Source of the DNA: Pseudomonadota bacterium
GTDB taxonomy: Bacteria; Pseudomonadota; Gammaproteobacteria; Burkholderiales; Burkholderiaceae_C
Direction of reading: 5' to 3'
Length of the DNA: 64,000 bases
Assembly (NCBI GenBank): GCA_021846965.1
Contig: JAJZWA010000006.1
Location: 23,662-87,661, forward strand
The translations under genes and the position numbers were made by a program. Shown piece after piece: positions 21,957 through 31,797 of this stretch; position 1 is the stretch's first letter; every line of letters begins with the position of its first letter. Under the pieces are notes generated by a model. The model did no database searches, was not told the DNA's origin, and saw nothing but the letters and a program-made list of their open reading frames with translations.

Positions 21957-23319
21957 AACGCGGGGACCGCTGCGCGAACTGCTGCGCCTGGCCGGCGCCG
22001 TGTTCGTGGGGCAGCTGGCGGTGGTCGGCTTCGGCGTGGCCGACACGGTCATGCTCGGCCGCGGCGGCGACACCCTGGGCCTGGCCACGCTGGCGCTGGG
22101 TCAGGCCGTGTACATGACCACCTACCTGGCCCTGGACGGCGTGACCCAGGCCCTGCTTCCGGCGCTGGGTCGCGAGGCCGGCGCCGCGCGGCTCGACCGC
22201 GTGGCCGCCGTGTTCCGCCAGGGGCTGTGGCTGGCGGCGATGCTGGCCCTGCTCGGCTGTGCGCTGCTGTTGTGGCCGCAGCCCTTGCTGCGCCTGACCG
22301 GCGAGCACGACGCGGCGCTGCCCGTGGAGTACCTGCGCCTGCTGGCGCTGGGCCTGCCGGCGGCGATGCTCTACCGCATCCACGTGGCGCTGGGCCAGGC
22401 CATCGGACGTCCGATGCTGGTGACCGTCCAGCAGGGGCTGGGCCTGGGCTGCAAGCTGCTGCTCAACGCCCTGCTGGTCGCGCCCGCGAGCCTCGGCTTG
22501 CACGGGCTGAGCGGCCACGGCGCGCTGGGCTGCGCGGCGGCCACCACCATCACCCAGTGGCTGCTGCTGGCCGGCGCCTGGCGCCAGCATGGGCGCGACC
22601 CGGCCTTGCGGCCCTTGCGCGCGCTGCGCCGCTTCGATGCTCCGCAGGCGCGCCAGCTTCTGCCCCTGCTTCGCCTGGGGCTTCCGATCGGCGCGACGGT
22701 CATGGTGGACGTGTCTTCCTTCACCGGCATGGCCCTGTTCATCGCCCGCACCGGCACCGTGCAGCTGGCCGCGCACCAGGTCGCCATCAGCGTGGCCACG
22801 GTGCTGTACATGCTGCCGCTGTCCATGTCCATCGCCACCGGCTCGATGGTGGCGCGCCAGCTGGGCGCGGCCCGCCCGCGGGGTGCCGTGCGCGCGGCCT
22901 GGAGCGGGGTGGGCGCGGCCATGGCGGTGGCGGCCGCGGCGGCTCTGGCGCTGCTGCTGCTGCGCGCGCCCGTCGCCGCCTGGTACAGCAGCGATCCCCG
23001 CGTGGCGGCCGTGGCCGCGCGCCTGCTCGCGCTGGTGGCGGCCTATCAGGTCTTCGATGCCCTGCAGGCCTGCAGCGCCTTCGCGCTGCGCTCCTGGCAC
23101 GTGGCCGCCCTGCCCGGCGCCCTGTACGCGCTTGCGCTCTGGGGCGTGGGCCTGGGCGGCGGTTGCCTGGTGGGGCTGGACCTCGGCGGGCTGAGTCCGC
23201 CGGCGCTGCAGGGCGCGGCCGGATTCTGGGCCGCCTATTGCGCCGGCCTGGTCCTGGCCGCGGCCGGCATCGCCTCGCTACTGCTGCGGGTCACGCGGCG
23301 TCAGCTGGCGGCCGCCTGA
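21940..23319 (+). CDS. MATE family multidrug efflux transporter
   Basis: 459-residue membrane protein with 12 predicted helices in two six-helix bundles, as in MATE Na+/H+-coupled drug exporters. Features include AGAVFVGQLAVVGFGVADTVMLG in the first helices, ALGQAIGRPM and, at the start of the second bundle, LGLPIGATVMVDVSSFTGMA followed by QLAAHQVAISVATVLYMLPLS, a typical MATE TM8 region. It resembles NorM/YdhE-type proteins. The ATG at 21940 overlaps the upstream gene by 17 bases; another in-frame start is unlikely because the first helix begins about residue 15. The 3' end overlaps the convergent ABC-F gene by 19 bases. Confidence 0.88.
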   Translation: MTRGAETRGPLRELLRLAGAVFVGQLAVVGFGVADTVMLGRGGDTLGLATLALGQAVYMTTYLALDGVTQALLPALGREAGAARLDRVAAVFRQGLWLAAMLALLGCALLLWPQPLLRLTGEHDAALPVEYLRLLALGLPAAMLYRIHVALGQAIGRPMLVTVQQGLGLGCKLLLNALLVAPASLGLHGLSGHGALGCAAATTITQWLLLAGAWRQHGRDPALRPLRALRRFDAPQARQLLPLLRLGLPIGATVMVDVSSFTGMALFIARTGTVQLAAHQVAISVATVLYMLPLSMSIATGSMVARQLGAARPRGAVRAAWSGVGAAMAVAAAAALALLLLRAPVAAWYSSDPRVAAVAARLLALVAAYQVFDALQACSAFALRSWHVAALPGALYALALWGVGLGGGCLVGLDLGGLSPPALQGAAGFWAAYCAGLVLAAAGIASLLLRVTRRQLAAA

Positions 23320-25256
23320 TCCGCGGCCCGCAGGCCTTCCATCTGCTGCTCCAGGTCCAGCCACTCCTGTTCGCAGGCTTCGATGTCCTGCGCCAGTTGC
23401 TTGAGCTCGCGCCCGGCCTCGGCGCGTTCGGCCGGACTGGGCGAGGGGTCGGCCAGTGCCTGCTCGAGCCGGGCGCGCCGGGCCTCCAGCGTCTCCAGGC
23501 GCCGCTGCGCGGCAGCCTGGGCCTGGCGCAGAGGCGCCAGCAGGCGATCGCGCTCGGCGCGCTGGCGCGCCGATGCGCGGCGCTGCTCACGCCGGTTCTC
23601 CGCCGCGGGTTGCACGCCCTCGCCCTCGCCCGCCGCGGGCGCCGGGCCGCCGGGCTCGCGGGCGGCCTGGCGCGCGCGCTCGAGCACCCAGCGCTGGTAG
23701 TCGTCCAGGTCGCCGTCGAAGGGGCGCACGCCCCCGTCGGCCACCAGCCAGTATTCGTCGCAGACGGCGCGCAACAGCGCGCGGTCGTGCGACACCAGCA
23801 GCATGGCGCCGCCGAATTCCTGCAACGCCAGGCTCAGCGCCTCGCGGGTGGGAAGGTCCAGATGGTTGGTGGGCTCGTCCAGCAGCAGCACGTTCGGGCG
23901 CTGCCACACGAGCAGAGCGAGCAGCAGCCGGGCGCGCTCGCCTCCGGACATCGTGCCCACCGGCTGAGCCGCCAGTTCGCCGCTGAACTGGAAACGGCCC
24001 AGCCAGTCGCGCCAGTCCTGCGTGGTGCCGGGGCGCTCGCTGGCCTGGGCCAGGCGCTGCAGATGCTGCATCGGGGTCTCGTCGGGACGCAGCACGTCCA
24101 TTTCCTGTTGCGCGAAATAGCCCAGCACCACGCCTTCGCCCGGATGCAGGCTTCCGGCCAGCGGCTCGAGCACGCCCGCAAGGGTCTTCACCAGGGTCGA
24201 CTTGCCCTGCCCGTTGGCGCCGAGCACGCCGATGCGCGCGCCGGCCAGCACATCGAGCTCCACCTGGCGCAACACCGGGGCCCCCGGCGCGAAGCCGCAC
24301 TCCAGCCCGCGTGCGCGCAGCAATTGCTGGGGCTGTCGCTGCGGCTGCAGGAATTCGAACTGCAAGGGGTGGCTGAGCACCACGGGGGCCAGCAGTTGCA
24401 TGCGCTCGAGCGCCTTGAGCCGGCTTTGCGCCTGGCGCGCCTTGGTGGCCTTGGCACGGAAACGCTCGACGAAGGAGTTCAGGCGCGCGATGTCGGACTG
24501 CTGGCGCGCGTAGGCCTGCGCCTGCTGGGTCAGCGCCTGCGCGCGCCGCTGTTCGAAGGCCGTATAGCCCCCCGCATAGCGACTCAGGCGCCCCTGCTCG
24601 AGGTGCACCGTCACGCGGGTGACGGCGTCCAGGAATTCGCGGTCGTGCGAAATCACCAGCAGGGTTCCGGGGTAGCGTCCCAGCCAGCTCTCCAGCCACA
24701 CCAGCGCATCGAGGTCGAGGTGGTTGGTGGGTTCGTCCAGCAACATGCAATCACTGGGCTGGAACAGGGCCTGCGCCAGCGCCAGGCGCATGCGCCAGCC
24801 GCCGGAGAAACTGCGCACCGGCTGTTGCAGCGCGGCCTGCGCGAAACCCAGGCCGAGCAGCAGGGCCTCGGCGCGCGCGCGCGCACTGTAGGCCTGGGCG
24901 AGCTCCAGGGCCTCGGCCGCGGCGGCGATGCGCTGGGCATCGCCCTCGCGCTCGGCCTCGCGACTCGCGCACAGGGCCTCCTGCAACGCGATGTCGCCGC
25001 GGCAGACGAATTCGGCCGCCTCGCAATCCTCGTCCGGCACCTGTTGCGCCACCGAGGCCACGCGCCAATGGGCCGGGAATTCCAGCGTGCCGCCATCCTC
25101 GATGAGCTGGCCCAGCAGGAGTCCGAACAGCGAGGACTTTCCGGCTCCGTTGGCGCCCACCAGCCCGAGCTTCTCGCCGGCCTGCACGCTCAGGTCGGCG
25201 CCGTCGAGCACCGCCTTGGCGCCGCGGCGCAGGCTCAGTCCCTGCAGACGGATCAT
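23301..25256 (-). CDS. ABC-F family ATPase, YheS-like
   Basis: 651-residue soluble protein with two ABC ATPase domains and no membrane segments, typical of ABC-F translation factors. First domain: Walker A GANGAGKSS (34-42), signature SFSGGWRMRLALAQAL, Walker B CMLLDEPTNHLDLD. An Arg/Gln-rich linker (about 235-290) carries the ribosome P-site tRNA interaction motif region. Second domain: Walker A GANGQGKST (about 350), signature MSGGERARLLLAL. A C-terminal coiled coil rich in Glu/Arg/Ala (about 545-640) follows. The start MIRLQGLSLRRG resembles YheS rather than Uup or EttA. ATGA overlap with prmB indicates coupling to that ribosomal-protein methylase. Confidence 0.9.
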   Translation of the reverse strand: MIRLQGLSLRRGAKAVLDGADLSVQAGEKLGLVGANGAGKSSLFGLLLGQLIEDGGTLEFPAHWRVASVAQQVPDEDCEAAEFVCRGDIALQEALCASREAEREGDAQRIAAAAEALELAQAYSARARAEALLLGLGFAQAALQQPVRSFSGGWRMRLALAQALFQPSDCMLLDEPTNHLDLDALVWLESWLGRYPGTLLVISHDREFLDAVTRVTVHLEQGRLSRYAGGYTAFEQRRAQALTQQAQAYARQQSDIARLNSFVERFRAKATKARQAQSRLKALERMQLLAPVVLSHPLQFEFLQPQRQPQQLLRARGLECGFAPGAPVLRQVELDVLAGARIGVLGANGQGKSTLVKTLAGVLEPLAGSLHPGEGVVLGYFAQQEMDVLRPDETPMQHLQRLAQASERPGTTQDWRDWLGRFQFSGELAAQPVGTMSGGERARLLLALLVWQRPNVLLLDEPTNHLDLPTREALSLALQEFGGAMLLVSHDRALLRAVCDEYWLVADGGVRPFDGDLDDYQRWVLERARQAAREPGGPAPAAGEGEGVQPAAENRREQRRASARQRAERDRLLAPLRQAQAAAQRRLETLEARRARLEQALADPSPSPAERAEAGRELKQLAQDIEACEQEWLDLEQQMEGLRAADQAAAS

Positions 25257-26146
25257 GCGTCGCCTTCCAGCGCCGCGGCCTCGACCAGGAACACCGCATC
25301 GTCACCCGCGCTGACCGGCAGCCAGTGCACCGCCAGGCGTGGAAAGGCCGCCTCGAAGTGCGCGCGCTCGTGGCCGATCTCCACCACCATCACGCCCTGC
25401 GGCCGCAGGTGGCGGCGAGCCTCGCGCAGCAGCCGGCGCACCAGATCCATGCCGTCGTCGCCGCCGGCCAGTGCCAGCCTGGGCTCGTGCAGGAACTCGC
25501 GCGGCAGCGCGCGCATCGACGCCTCGTTCACGTACGGGGGATTGCATAGCACGAGGTCGAAGCGCGCCTCGACCCCGAAGGCCTCGAACAGGTCCGAGCG
25601 CAGCAGGCGCACCCGGCTGCCCAGGCCGTGGAGTTCGACATTCGCGCGCGCCAGTTCCAGCGCCGGCGCCGAGATGTCGCTGCCCGTCACCTCGGCGCCG
25701 GGCCAGCGCTGGGCCGCCAGGATGGCCAGGCTGGCGCCGCCGGTGCAGAGCTCGGCGATGCGCGCGGGCTCGCTGCGCAACCAGGGGTCGAGGCCCTCGT
25801 CCAGCAGCTCGGCGATCAGCGAGCGCGGCACGATGGCGCGTTCGTCGGCCAGGAAACGCTGGCCGTGCAGCCAGGCCTCGCCGAGCAGGTAGGCCAGCGG
25901 GCGACGCGTGCGAACGCGCTGCTCCACCAGCTCGCGCAGGCGCTGCAGCACCGCTTCGGGCACGACGCGGCGCTGCAGCTCGGGCAGGCGCGCGAAACTC
26001 TCGAGCAAGGGCCAGCCCAGGCAGTGCAGCAGCATCCAGGCGGCTTCCTGCGCGGCATCCTCGGTGCCCTGCCCGTAGCTCAGGCCGGCGTCGAGCAGTC
26101 GCTGCTCGGCTTCGCGCCAGGCCTGCGAGAAACGAAACCCGGGCAT
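25253..26146 (-). CDS. prmB: 50S ribosomal protein L3 N5-glutamine methyltransferase
   Basis: 297-residue class I SAM-dependent methyltransferase that modifies a glutamine of ribosomal protein L3. It has the N-terminal helical domain common to PrmB/PrmC, a SAM-binding ELCTGGASLAILAA motif, GSDISAPALELARANVE, and the catalytic NPPY in LVLCNPPYVNE (about residue 200), which contacts the target glutamine amide. RPLAYLLGEAWLHGQRF and VPRSLIAELL are PrmB-type. Its start shares one base with the dapE stop (TGATG) and its stop overlaps the ABC-F start (ATGA), so three genes are translationally linked. Confidence 0.93.
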   Translation of the reverse strand: MPGFRFSQAWREAEQRLLDAGLSYGQGTEDAAQEAAWMLLHCLGWPLLESFARLPELQRRVVPEAVLQRLRELVEQRVRTRRPLAYLLGEAWLHGQRFLADERAIVPRSLIAELLDEGLDPWLRSEPARIAELCTGGASLAILAAQRWPGAEVTGSDISAPALELARANVELHGLGSRVRLLRSDLFEAFGVEARFDLVLCNPPYVNEASMRALPREFLHEPRLALAGGDDGMDLVRRLLREARRHLRPQGVMVVEIGHERAHFEAAFPRLAVHWLPVSAGDDAVFLVEAAALEGDA

Positions 26147-27324
26147 CAGGCCGCCAGCGCCTCGAGGGTGCGCCGGTACACCCCGGCCAGGGGTTCGAGA
26201 AAACGCAACTCGATGTGCTCGTCGATCTGGTGGATGCTGGCGTTGGGCGGGCCGAATTCCACCACCTGCTCGCAGACCTTGGCGATGAAGCGGGCGTCCG
26301 AGGTGCCGCCGGTGGTCGACAACTCGGCGCGCGCCCCGGTTTCCCCGGCGATCGCCTCGATCAGGGCGCGCGAGAGCTCGCCCGCGGGCGTCAGGAAGGG
26401 CTCGGCGCCCAGGGTCCATTGCAGGGTGTGCGGCACGCCGTGGCGCTGCAGGACCTCGACCACGCGCTGCTGCAGTCGGGGTGCCGGGGATGCCGGGCTG
26501 AAACGGAAGTTGAAACTCAGTTCCAGCTCGCCGGGAATCACGTTGCCCGCACCGGTCCCGGCGTGCAGGTTGGACACCTGCCAGGTGGTGGGCGGGAAAT
26601 GCTCGTCGCCCTCATCCCAGACCGTGGCGGCGAGTTCGGCCAGCGCCGGCGCCAGCAGATGCACGGGGTTGCGCGCAAGCTGCGGATAGGCGACATGGCC
26701 CTGCACTCCGTGCACGGTGAGCTTGCCCGACAGCGAGCCCCGGCGCCCGTTCTTGATCACGTCGCCCAGGGTCCCGGTGCTGGTCGGCTCGCCGACGATG
26801 CACCAGTCCAGGCGCTGGCCGCGGCGGCGCAGTTCCTCGCAGACCTTGACCGTGCCGTCGCGCGCCGGGCCTTCCTCGTCGCTGGTGAGCAGGAAGGCGA
26901 TCGAGGCGCGAGGCCGCGGATGGGCCTGCAGGAACTGTTCCACGGCCACCACCATCGCCGCCAGCGAGCTCTTCATGTCGGCCGCGCCGCGCCCGTACAG
27001 GCGCCCGTCGCGCACGCTGGGCTCGAAGGGATCGCTGCTCCAGGCGCTCAGCGGGCCGGTGGGGACCACGTCGGTGTGGCCGGCGAACACCAGCACCGGA
27101 GCATCGGCCCCGGCGCTGCCCGGGCGCAAGGCCCACAGGTTGTCGACCCTCCAGTCGTCGGGGCCGCTGGTGATGGTTTCGCAGGCGAAGCCGCAGGCGC
27201 GCAGGCGCTCGGCGAGCAGTTGCTGGCAACCGGCGTCGGCCGGGCTCACCGAGGGGCGGCGGATGAGTTCGCGCACCAGGTCCAGCGTCGGGGTCGGCGC
27301 GGGCGCGGGGCTTGGGGATGGCAT
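26146..27324 (-). CDS. dapE: Succinyl-diaminopimelate desuccinylase
   Basis: 392-residue M20 metallopeptidase-family enzyme that removes succinate from N-succinyl-LL-diaminopimelate in lysine and peptidoglycan synthesis. Zinc ligands and catalytic residues are visible: H83 and D85 in [10 protein letters not shown]116 in RGAADMK, Glu150/Glu151 in [17 protein letters not shown] near the C-terminus is also conserved. The ATG at 27324 was chosen; a GTG at 27336 overlaps the pilU stop by four bases (GTGA) and could be the real, coupled start, adding VNPP. Together with dapC and dapD in the same run of genes it covers three consecutive steps of the succinylase branch. Confidence 0.95.
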   Translation of the reverse strand: MPSPSPAPAPTPTLDLVRELIRRPSVSPADAGCQQLLAERLRACGFACETITSGPDDWRVDNLWALRPGSAGADAPVLVFAGHTDVVPTGPLSAWSSDPFEPSVRDGRLYGRGAADMKSSLAAMVVAVEQFLQAHPRPRASIAFLLTSDEEGPARDGTVKVCEELRRRGQRLDWCIVGEPTSTGTLGDVIKNGRRGSLSGKLTVHGVQGHVAYPQLARNPVHLLAPALAELAATVWDEGDEHFPPTTWQVSNLHAGTGAGNVIPGELELSFNFRFSPASPAPRLQQRVVEVLQRHGVPHTLQWTLGAEPFLTPAGELSRALIEAIAGETGARAELSTTGGTSDARFIAKVCEQVVEFGPPNASIHQIDEHIELRFLEPLAGVYRRTLEALAA

Positions 27325-27332
27325 GGGGGGAT

Positions 27333-28478
27333 TCACTGCCCTTCGAGATCGAGCGAGATGTCGCGGAAGGAGGGTTCGTCGGCTTCCGAGGCGGCGGCCT
27401 GCGCCGTCGGCTTGGCGGAGAAGTCGTTCTGCAGGCGCCACAGCAGGTTGGTGGGCGAATCGGCCGCCGCCAGCGCTTCCTCGCGCGCAACGCGCCCGTC
27501 ACGCACCATGTCGGCCAGGCACTGCTCGAAGCTCTGCGAGCCCTCCGCCATGGACTTTTCCATCGCCTCGCGCACTCCGCCGAGGTCGCCCTTGACGATG
27601 AGTTCGCGGATCAGCTGGGTGTTCAGCAGCACCTCGACGGCCGGGATGCGCCCGCCCGACTGCGCCGGCAGCAGGCGCTGCGAGATCACCGCGCGCAGCC
27701 CGGCGGCCAGGTCCGACAACAGCGCCGGGCGCATGTCCAGGGGGAACAGGCCGAGAATGCGGTTGAGGGCCTGGTGGCTGTTCGAGGCGTGCAGCGTGGC
27801 CAGGCACAGGTGCCCGGACAAGGCGTAGCTCAGCGCCGCGGCCATGGTCTCGCGGTCGCGGATCTCGCCGATCATGATGCAGTCGGGGGCCTGGCGCAGC
27901 GCGTTCTTCAGCCCGATCGCAAGGTCGCGTGCGTCGATCCCGATCTCGCGCTGGTTGACGATGGAGCGGCGGTTGCGGAACAGGTACTCGATCGGCTCCT
28001 CCAGCGTGAGGATGTGTCCGCTCATCTGCTGGTTGCGATGGTCGAGCATGGAGGCCAGCGTGGTGCTCTTGCCCGAACCCGTGGAGCCGACCACCAGGAT
28101 CAGCCCATGGCGCTGCTTGACCAGATCGGCCAGCACCCCGGGCAGGTTCAGGCTGTCCAGCGCGGGAATCTCCCCGGGGATGTAGCGCACCACCACGGCC
28201 ACGGTGCCGCGCTGCAGGAAGGCGCTGACCCGGAAACTGCCCAGCCCCTCGCGCGCGACGGCCAGGTTGAGCTCTCCGCGCTCGTGCAGCTCGCGCATGC
28301 GCGGCTCGTCGATGATCTCTCCCAGCAGCTTGGCCGGATCCTGCGCCGAGATGACCTGGCGATTGATCGGCACCGATTGGCCGTTGATGCGGATCTGGAT
28401 CGGCGCGTTGGCACTGACGTACAGATCCGAGGCCTTCTTCTCGGCCATCAACTGCAGCAGCCGTTCCATGGTGGACAT
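27333..28478 (-). CDS. pilU: Type IV pilus retraction ATPase accessory protein PilU
   Basis: 381-residue PilT/PilU secretion ATPase. Walker [10 protein letters not shown] (131-139), the Asp box and Walker [18 protein letters not shown], and the His box [11 protein letters not shown] are intact. The N-terminus [20 protein letters not shown] and the long C-terminal extension (about 345-381) match PilU rather than PilT, and PilU is known to lie beside dapD/dapE in Burkholderiales. It assists PilT in pilus retraction for twitching. A good GGAG Shine-Dalgarno lies about 8 bases before ATG 28478. No other pilus gene is in the window. Confidence 0.9.
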   Translation of the reverse strand: MSTMERLLQLMAEKKASDLYVSANAPIQIRINGQSVPINRQVISAQDPAKLLGEIIDEPRMRELHERGELNLAVAREGLGSFRVSAFLQRGTVAVVVRYIPGEIPALDSLNLPGVLADLVKQRHGLILVVGSTGSGKSTTLASMLDHRNQQMSGHILTLEEPIEYLFRNRRSIVNQREIGIDARDLAIGLKNALRQAPDCIMIGEIRDRETMAAALSYALSGHLCLATLHASNSHQALNRILGLFPLDMRPALLSDLAAGLRAVISQRLLPAQSGGRIPAVEVLLNTQLIRELIVKGDLGGVREAMEKSMAEGSQSFEQCLADMVRDGRVAREEALAAADSPTNLLWRLQNDFSAKPTAQAAASEADEPSFRDISLDLEGQ

Positions 28479-28523
28479 CGGGTTTCTCCGCCGGGTGGAT
28501 GCGCGCTCGCGGGGCGACGACGC

Positions 28524-29345
28524 TCAGTCGCGCAGCAGTTCGTTGATCGCGGTCTTCGACCGCGTCTGCGCGTCCACGCGCTTGACGATGACCGCGCAGT
28601 ACAGGCTGTAGCGACCGTCGGCGCTGGGCAGGTTGCCCGACACCACCACCGAGCCCTCGGGCACGCGGCCGTACATGACCTCGCCGGTGGCGCGGTCGTA
28701 GATCTTGGTGGACTTGCCGATGTACACACCCATCGAGATCACGCAGTTGTCCTCGACGATCACGCCCTCGACGATTTCGGAGCGCGCGCCGATGAAGCAG
28801 TTGTCCCCGATGATGGTCGGGTTGGCCTGGATGGGTTCGAGCACGCCGCCGATGCCCACGCCGCCCGACAGGTGCACGTTGCGCCCGATCTGCGCGCAGG
28901 AGCCCACGGTGGCCCAGGTGTCCACCATCGTGCCCTCGCCCACGTAGGCGCCGATGTTCACGTACGAGGGCATCAGCACCACGCCCGGGGCCAGGTAGGC
29001 GCCGTGCCGCGCCACCGCCGGGGGCACCACGCGCACGCCGGTGGCGCGCATCTCGTCCTCGCCCAGGCGGCTGAACTTGGTTTCCACCTTGTCGAAGAAA
29101 TGCAGGTCGCCGGCGCGCATCATCTCGTTGTCGGTCATGCGGAAACTCAGCAGCACGGCCTTCTTGACCCACTGGTGCGTGACCCACTCGCCGTCGATCT
29201 TCTCGGCCACGCGCATGCGCCCTGCGTTGAGTTCGGCCAGCACCTGCGAGACGGCGTCGCGCAGCTCGCTGGGCGCCGACTGGGGCCCGTATTCGGCGCG
29301 CTTTTCCCAGGCCTGGTCGATGATGGTCTGAAGTTGCTTGCTCAT
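28524..29345 (-). CDS. dapD: Tetrahydrodipicolinate N-succinyltransferase
   Basis: 273-residue acyltransferase that transfers succinyl from succinyl-CoA to tetrahydrodipicolinate. After an N-terminal helical domain (1-100) comes a left-handed beta-helix of hexapeptide repeats (about 100-225: [38 protein letters not shown]). The family-specific [10 protein letters not shown] and the C-terminal [13 protein letters not shown] are present. Length equals E. coli DapD (274). It lies 23 bases after dapC and 45 before pilU on the same strand. Confidence 0.97.
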   Translation of the reverse strand: MSKQLQTIIDQAWEKRAEYGPQSAPSELRDAVSQVLAELNAGRMRVAEKIDGEWVTHQWVKKAVLLSFRMTDNEMMRAGDLHFFDKVETKFSRLGEDEMRATGVRVVPPAVARHGAYLAPGVVLMPSYVNIGAYVGEGTMVDTWATVGSCAQIGRNVHLSGGVGIGGVLEPIQANPTIIGDNCFIGARSEIVEGVIVEDNCVISMGVYIGKSTKIYDRATGEVMYGRVPEGSVVVSGNLPSADGRYSLYCAVIVKRVDAQTRSKTAINELLRD

Positions 29346-29368
29346 GAGTGGTTGCTTGGTTGCGTGGA

Positions 29369-30556
29369 TCAAAGACCGCGTGCGTACGCCGCGATGCGTT
29401 CGGCCGCCTCGACACATTCGTCGACTCCGGCCACCAGCGCCAGACGCACGCGGCCGGCGCCGGGATTGCGCCCGTCCTGCTCGCGCGCCAGCAGGCTTCC
29501 CGGCAAAACCGTGCAATTGTAGTTTTCGAGCAGGCCTCGGGCGAAGGCGACATCGTCGCCGGGGGTTCGCGCCCACAGATAGAAGGCCGCGTCGGGCAAC
29601 GAAACGTCCAGCACCGGCTGCAGGATGGGCAGCACGCGCGCGAATTTCTCGCGGTACAGGCGCCGGTTGTCCTCCACATGCTGCTCGTCGTTCCACGCCG
29701 CGATGCTGGCCTGCTGCACCGCCGGCCCCATGGCGCTTCCGTGGTAGGTGCGGTAGAGCAGGAAGGACTTCAGCACCCGCGCGTCGCCGGCGACGAAGCC
29801 CGAGCGCAATCCCGGCACGTTCGAGCGCTTGGACAGGGAGCTGAGCATGACCAGGTTGCGCAGGTCATGGCGCCCCAGTTCGCGCGCTGCCTGCAGGCCG
29901 CCCAGGGGCGGATGCTCGCCGAACCAGATCTCGCCGTAGCACTCATCGCTGGCGATGACGAAGCCGTGCCGGTCCGACAACTCGAACAGGCGCTTCCATT
30001 CCGCCAGGCCCATGACCGCGCCGGTGGGGTTGCCGGGCGTGCACACGTACACCAGCTGGGTGCGCCGCCATTCATCCTCGGTCACGGTGTCCCAGTCCAG
30101 CCCGAAGTTGCGCGCCGGGTCGGCGGGCACGAAGCGGCAGTCGGCTCCGGCCAGAAGCGCCGCGCCCTCGTAGATCTGGTAGAAGGGGTTCGGGCTGAGC
30201 ACCAGCGCGCCGGGGCGCCCGGGGTCGATGACCGTCTGCGCCAGCGCGAACAGGGCCTCGCGCGAGCCGTTGACCGGGATCAGCTGCGTGGCCGGGTCGA
30301 GTTCCACGCCGTGACGGCGCCGCGCCCAGTTCGCGCAGGCCTGGCGCAGCTCCAGGCTGCCCAGCGTGGCCGGATACACGGCCAGCCCGTCCAGATGATC
30401 GACCAGGGCCTGGCGTATGAAGGCCGGGGTCGGGTGACGCGGCTCGCCGATGCCCAGGCTGATCGGTCGCAGCGCGGGGTTGGGGCGCAGGTCACGCGTG
30501 AGCTCCCGCAGCTTTTCGAAGGGATAGGGACGGAGTCGGTCGAGCAGCGGGTTCAC
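29369..30556 (-). CDS. dapC: Succinyldiaminopimelate transaminase
   Basis: 395-residue PLP-dependent fold-type I aminotransferase making N-succinyl-LL-diaminopimelate from the keto precursor. It has [13 protein letters not shown] for PLP phosphate contacts, [23 protein letters not shown] and the Schiff-base lysine in [15 protein letters not shown] (about residue 243). The GTG at 30556 gives (M)[15 protein letters not shown], the usual start in betaproteobacterial DapC; a TTG at 30574 is an alternative without better support. It is the first gene of the dapC-dapD-pilU-dapE-prmB-ABC-F series, so the promoter should be in the 30557-30719 gap shared with the divergent sigma gene. Confidence 0.93.
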   Translation of the reverse strand: MNPLLDRLRPYPFEKLRELTRDLRPNPALRPISLGIGEPRHPTPAFIRQALVDHLDGLAVYPATLGSLELRQACANWARRRHGVELDPATQLIPVNGSREALFALAQTVIDPGRPGALVLSPNPFYQIYEGAALLAGADCRFVPADPARNFGLDWDTVTEDEWRRTQLVYVCTPGNPTGAVMGLAEWKRLFELSDRHGFVIASDECYGEIWFGEHPPLGGLQAARELGRHDLRNLVMLSSLSKRSNVPGLRSGFVAGDARVLKSFLLYRTYHGSAMGPAVQQASIAAWNDEQHVEDNRRLYREKFARVLPILQPVLDVSLPDAAFYLWARTPGDDVAFARGLLENYNCTVLPGSLLAREQDGRNPGAGRVRLALVAGVDECVEAAERIAAYARGL

Positions 30557-30719
30557 GGTACGGGAGGGAATCAAAACGCTTCATTCTAGGAAGGGTCCGC
30601 GCATGCGCGCGAATTCCTTCGAGGTTACACATTATTACCTGCATGCTGTCGCGCAATCGCGGAGCCGCGGCGTTATCGCCACGTACGGCCCAGTCACCGG
30701 CGCCACGCCGCTACCGCCC

Positions 30720-31346
30720 ATGTCCCTGACCGCCTATGCTCCCACGCATGTCCGAGCCGACCACGCCCCGTCCGTGACCGCCCGTCCCGCGCTGGATCGC
30801 TTCTGCCTCGAGGTGCGCCCGCGCGCCATGCGCCTGGCGCTGCTCGAGACCGGCGGCAACAGCCACGTGGCCGCCGATCTGGTGCAGGACAGCCTGGAAC
30901 GCCTGGTCTCGCGCTATGCGGACAAGCCGCAGGCCGAGTGGGCGCCCTTGTTCTACGGCATCCTGCGCAACCGCATCACCGACTGGCATCGCCGTCGCAA
31001 GGTCGAACGCGTGTTCGACTTCTTTTTCGCCAGCGACGAGGATGCCGAGGGCGAGGCTCCCGGCTGGGAAGCCCTGGCCGACGAGGCGCCGGGCCCCGAG
31101 CAGCAGCTGGGCAGCCTGCAGCTGGCCGGGCGCATCGCCGATGCCCTGGCCCGCCTGAGCGCGCGCCAGCGCCAGGTCTTCCTGCTGCGCGAGATGGAAG
31201 ACCTGACCATCGCCGACACCGCACGCGCCATGAGCATCAGCGAAGGCAGCGTGAAAACCCATCACCTGCGCGCGCTCACTCGCCTGCGCGAGTGGCTGAG
31301 GGACGATAATCCGGCATCGGGGGGGCCCGAACACCATGCATGCTGA
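30720..31346 (+). CDS. RNA polymerase sigma factor, ECF-like
   Basis: 208-residue sigma-70 family protein with region 2 (ADLVQDSLERLVSRY, then LFYGILRNRITDWHRRRKV) and region 4 (RLSARQRQVFLLREMEDLTIADTARAMSISEGSVKTHHLRAL) and no region 3, i.e. ECF type. A 35-residue acidic linker (about 105-140) contains a DFFFASDEDAEGEAPGW stretch. Start is uncertain: ATG 30720 fits homologues, but an upstream in-frame ATG at 30603 has a strong AGGAAGG (30588-30594) 8 bases before it and would add 39 residues with atypical codon use. It overlaps the next gene by 11 bases; sigma-DUF3619-DUF3106 is a recurrent Burkholderiales trio, and the second gene may encode an anti-sigma factor. Confidence 0.85.
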   Translation: MSLTAYAPTHVRADHAPSVTARPALDRFCLEVRPRAMRLALLETGGNSHVAADLVQDSLERLVSRYADKPQAEWAPLFYGILRNRITDWHRRRKVERVFDFFFASDEDAEGEAPGWEALADEAPGPEQQLGSLQLAGRIADALARLSARQRQVFLLREMEDLTIADTARAMSISEGSVKTHHLRALTRLREWLRDDNPASGGPEHHAC

Positions 31347-31797
31347 ACACATTCCGGGAATCGAATCTGTGGGCGCCGACCCGCGCGCCCTGGCGGATCG
31401 CTGGCGCGCCGGCTGCCTGGACGCGGACGAGTCACGGCGCTTCGAGCAGGCCATGGCCGCCGACCCGGCGCTGGCGAGCCATGCCCGCTACGGGCGCGAT
31501 CTGGCGCAATCCCTGCAGGGGCTCGGGCGCCTGGCCGCGCGGCGCGGCGCGCACGGCCGGCGCCTGCGCTGGGGGCGCGTGCTGGCGGCCGGCATGGTCA
31601 CCGCGGGCCTGGCCGGCCTGAGTTTCGGGCTGCTGCCCACGCTGCTGCACGCCTCGCCGGGCGGCACCTCGACCCGCGCGGCGGTGCAGTCCAGCCCGCA
31701 GGTCGCCGATGCCGTGCAGAACCTGGATTTCTATGAATGGCTGGCCTCGCACCCGCAGGCCCTGGGCACGGAGGGCGGCCATGGCGGCGCGGCCTGA
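31336..31797 (+). CDS. DUF3619-type single-pass membrane protein (possible anti-sigma factor)
   Basis: 153 residues: a cytoplasmic N-terminal part (1-78) with an anti-sigma-like segment (LADRWRAGCLDADESRRFEQAM, with paired helices), one membrane segment at about 81-101 (rich in Leu/Gly/Ala), and a periplasmic tail ending in QNLDFYEWLASHP. The LDFYxWL ending is typical of DUF3619 proteins encoded next to sigma factors in Burkholderiales. Topology and the 11-base overlap with the sigma gene suggest it sequesters the sigma factor; that role is inferred. It lacks the zinc HxxxCxxC motif of ZAS anti-sigma factors. It overlaps the following gene by 17 bases. Confidence 0.75.
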   Translation: MHAEHIPGIESVGADPRALADRWRAGCLDADESRRFEQAMAADPALASHARYGRDLAQSLQGLGRLAARRGAHGRRLRWGRVLAAGMVTAGLAGLSFGLLPTLLHASPGGTSTRAAVQSSPQVADAVQNLDFYEWLASHPQALGTEGGHGGAA

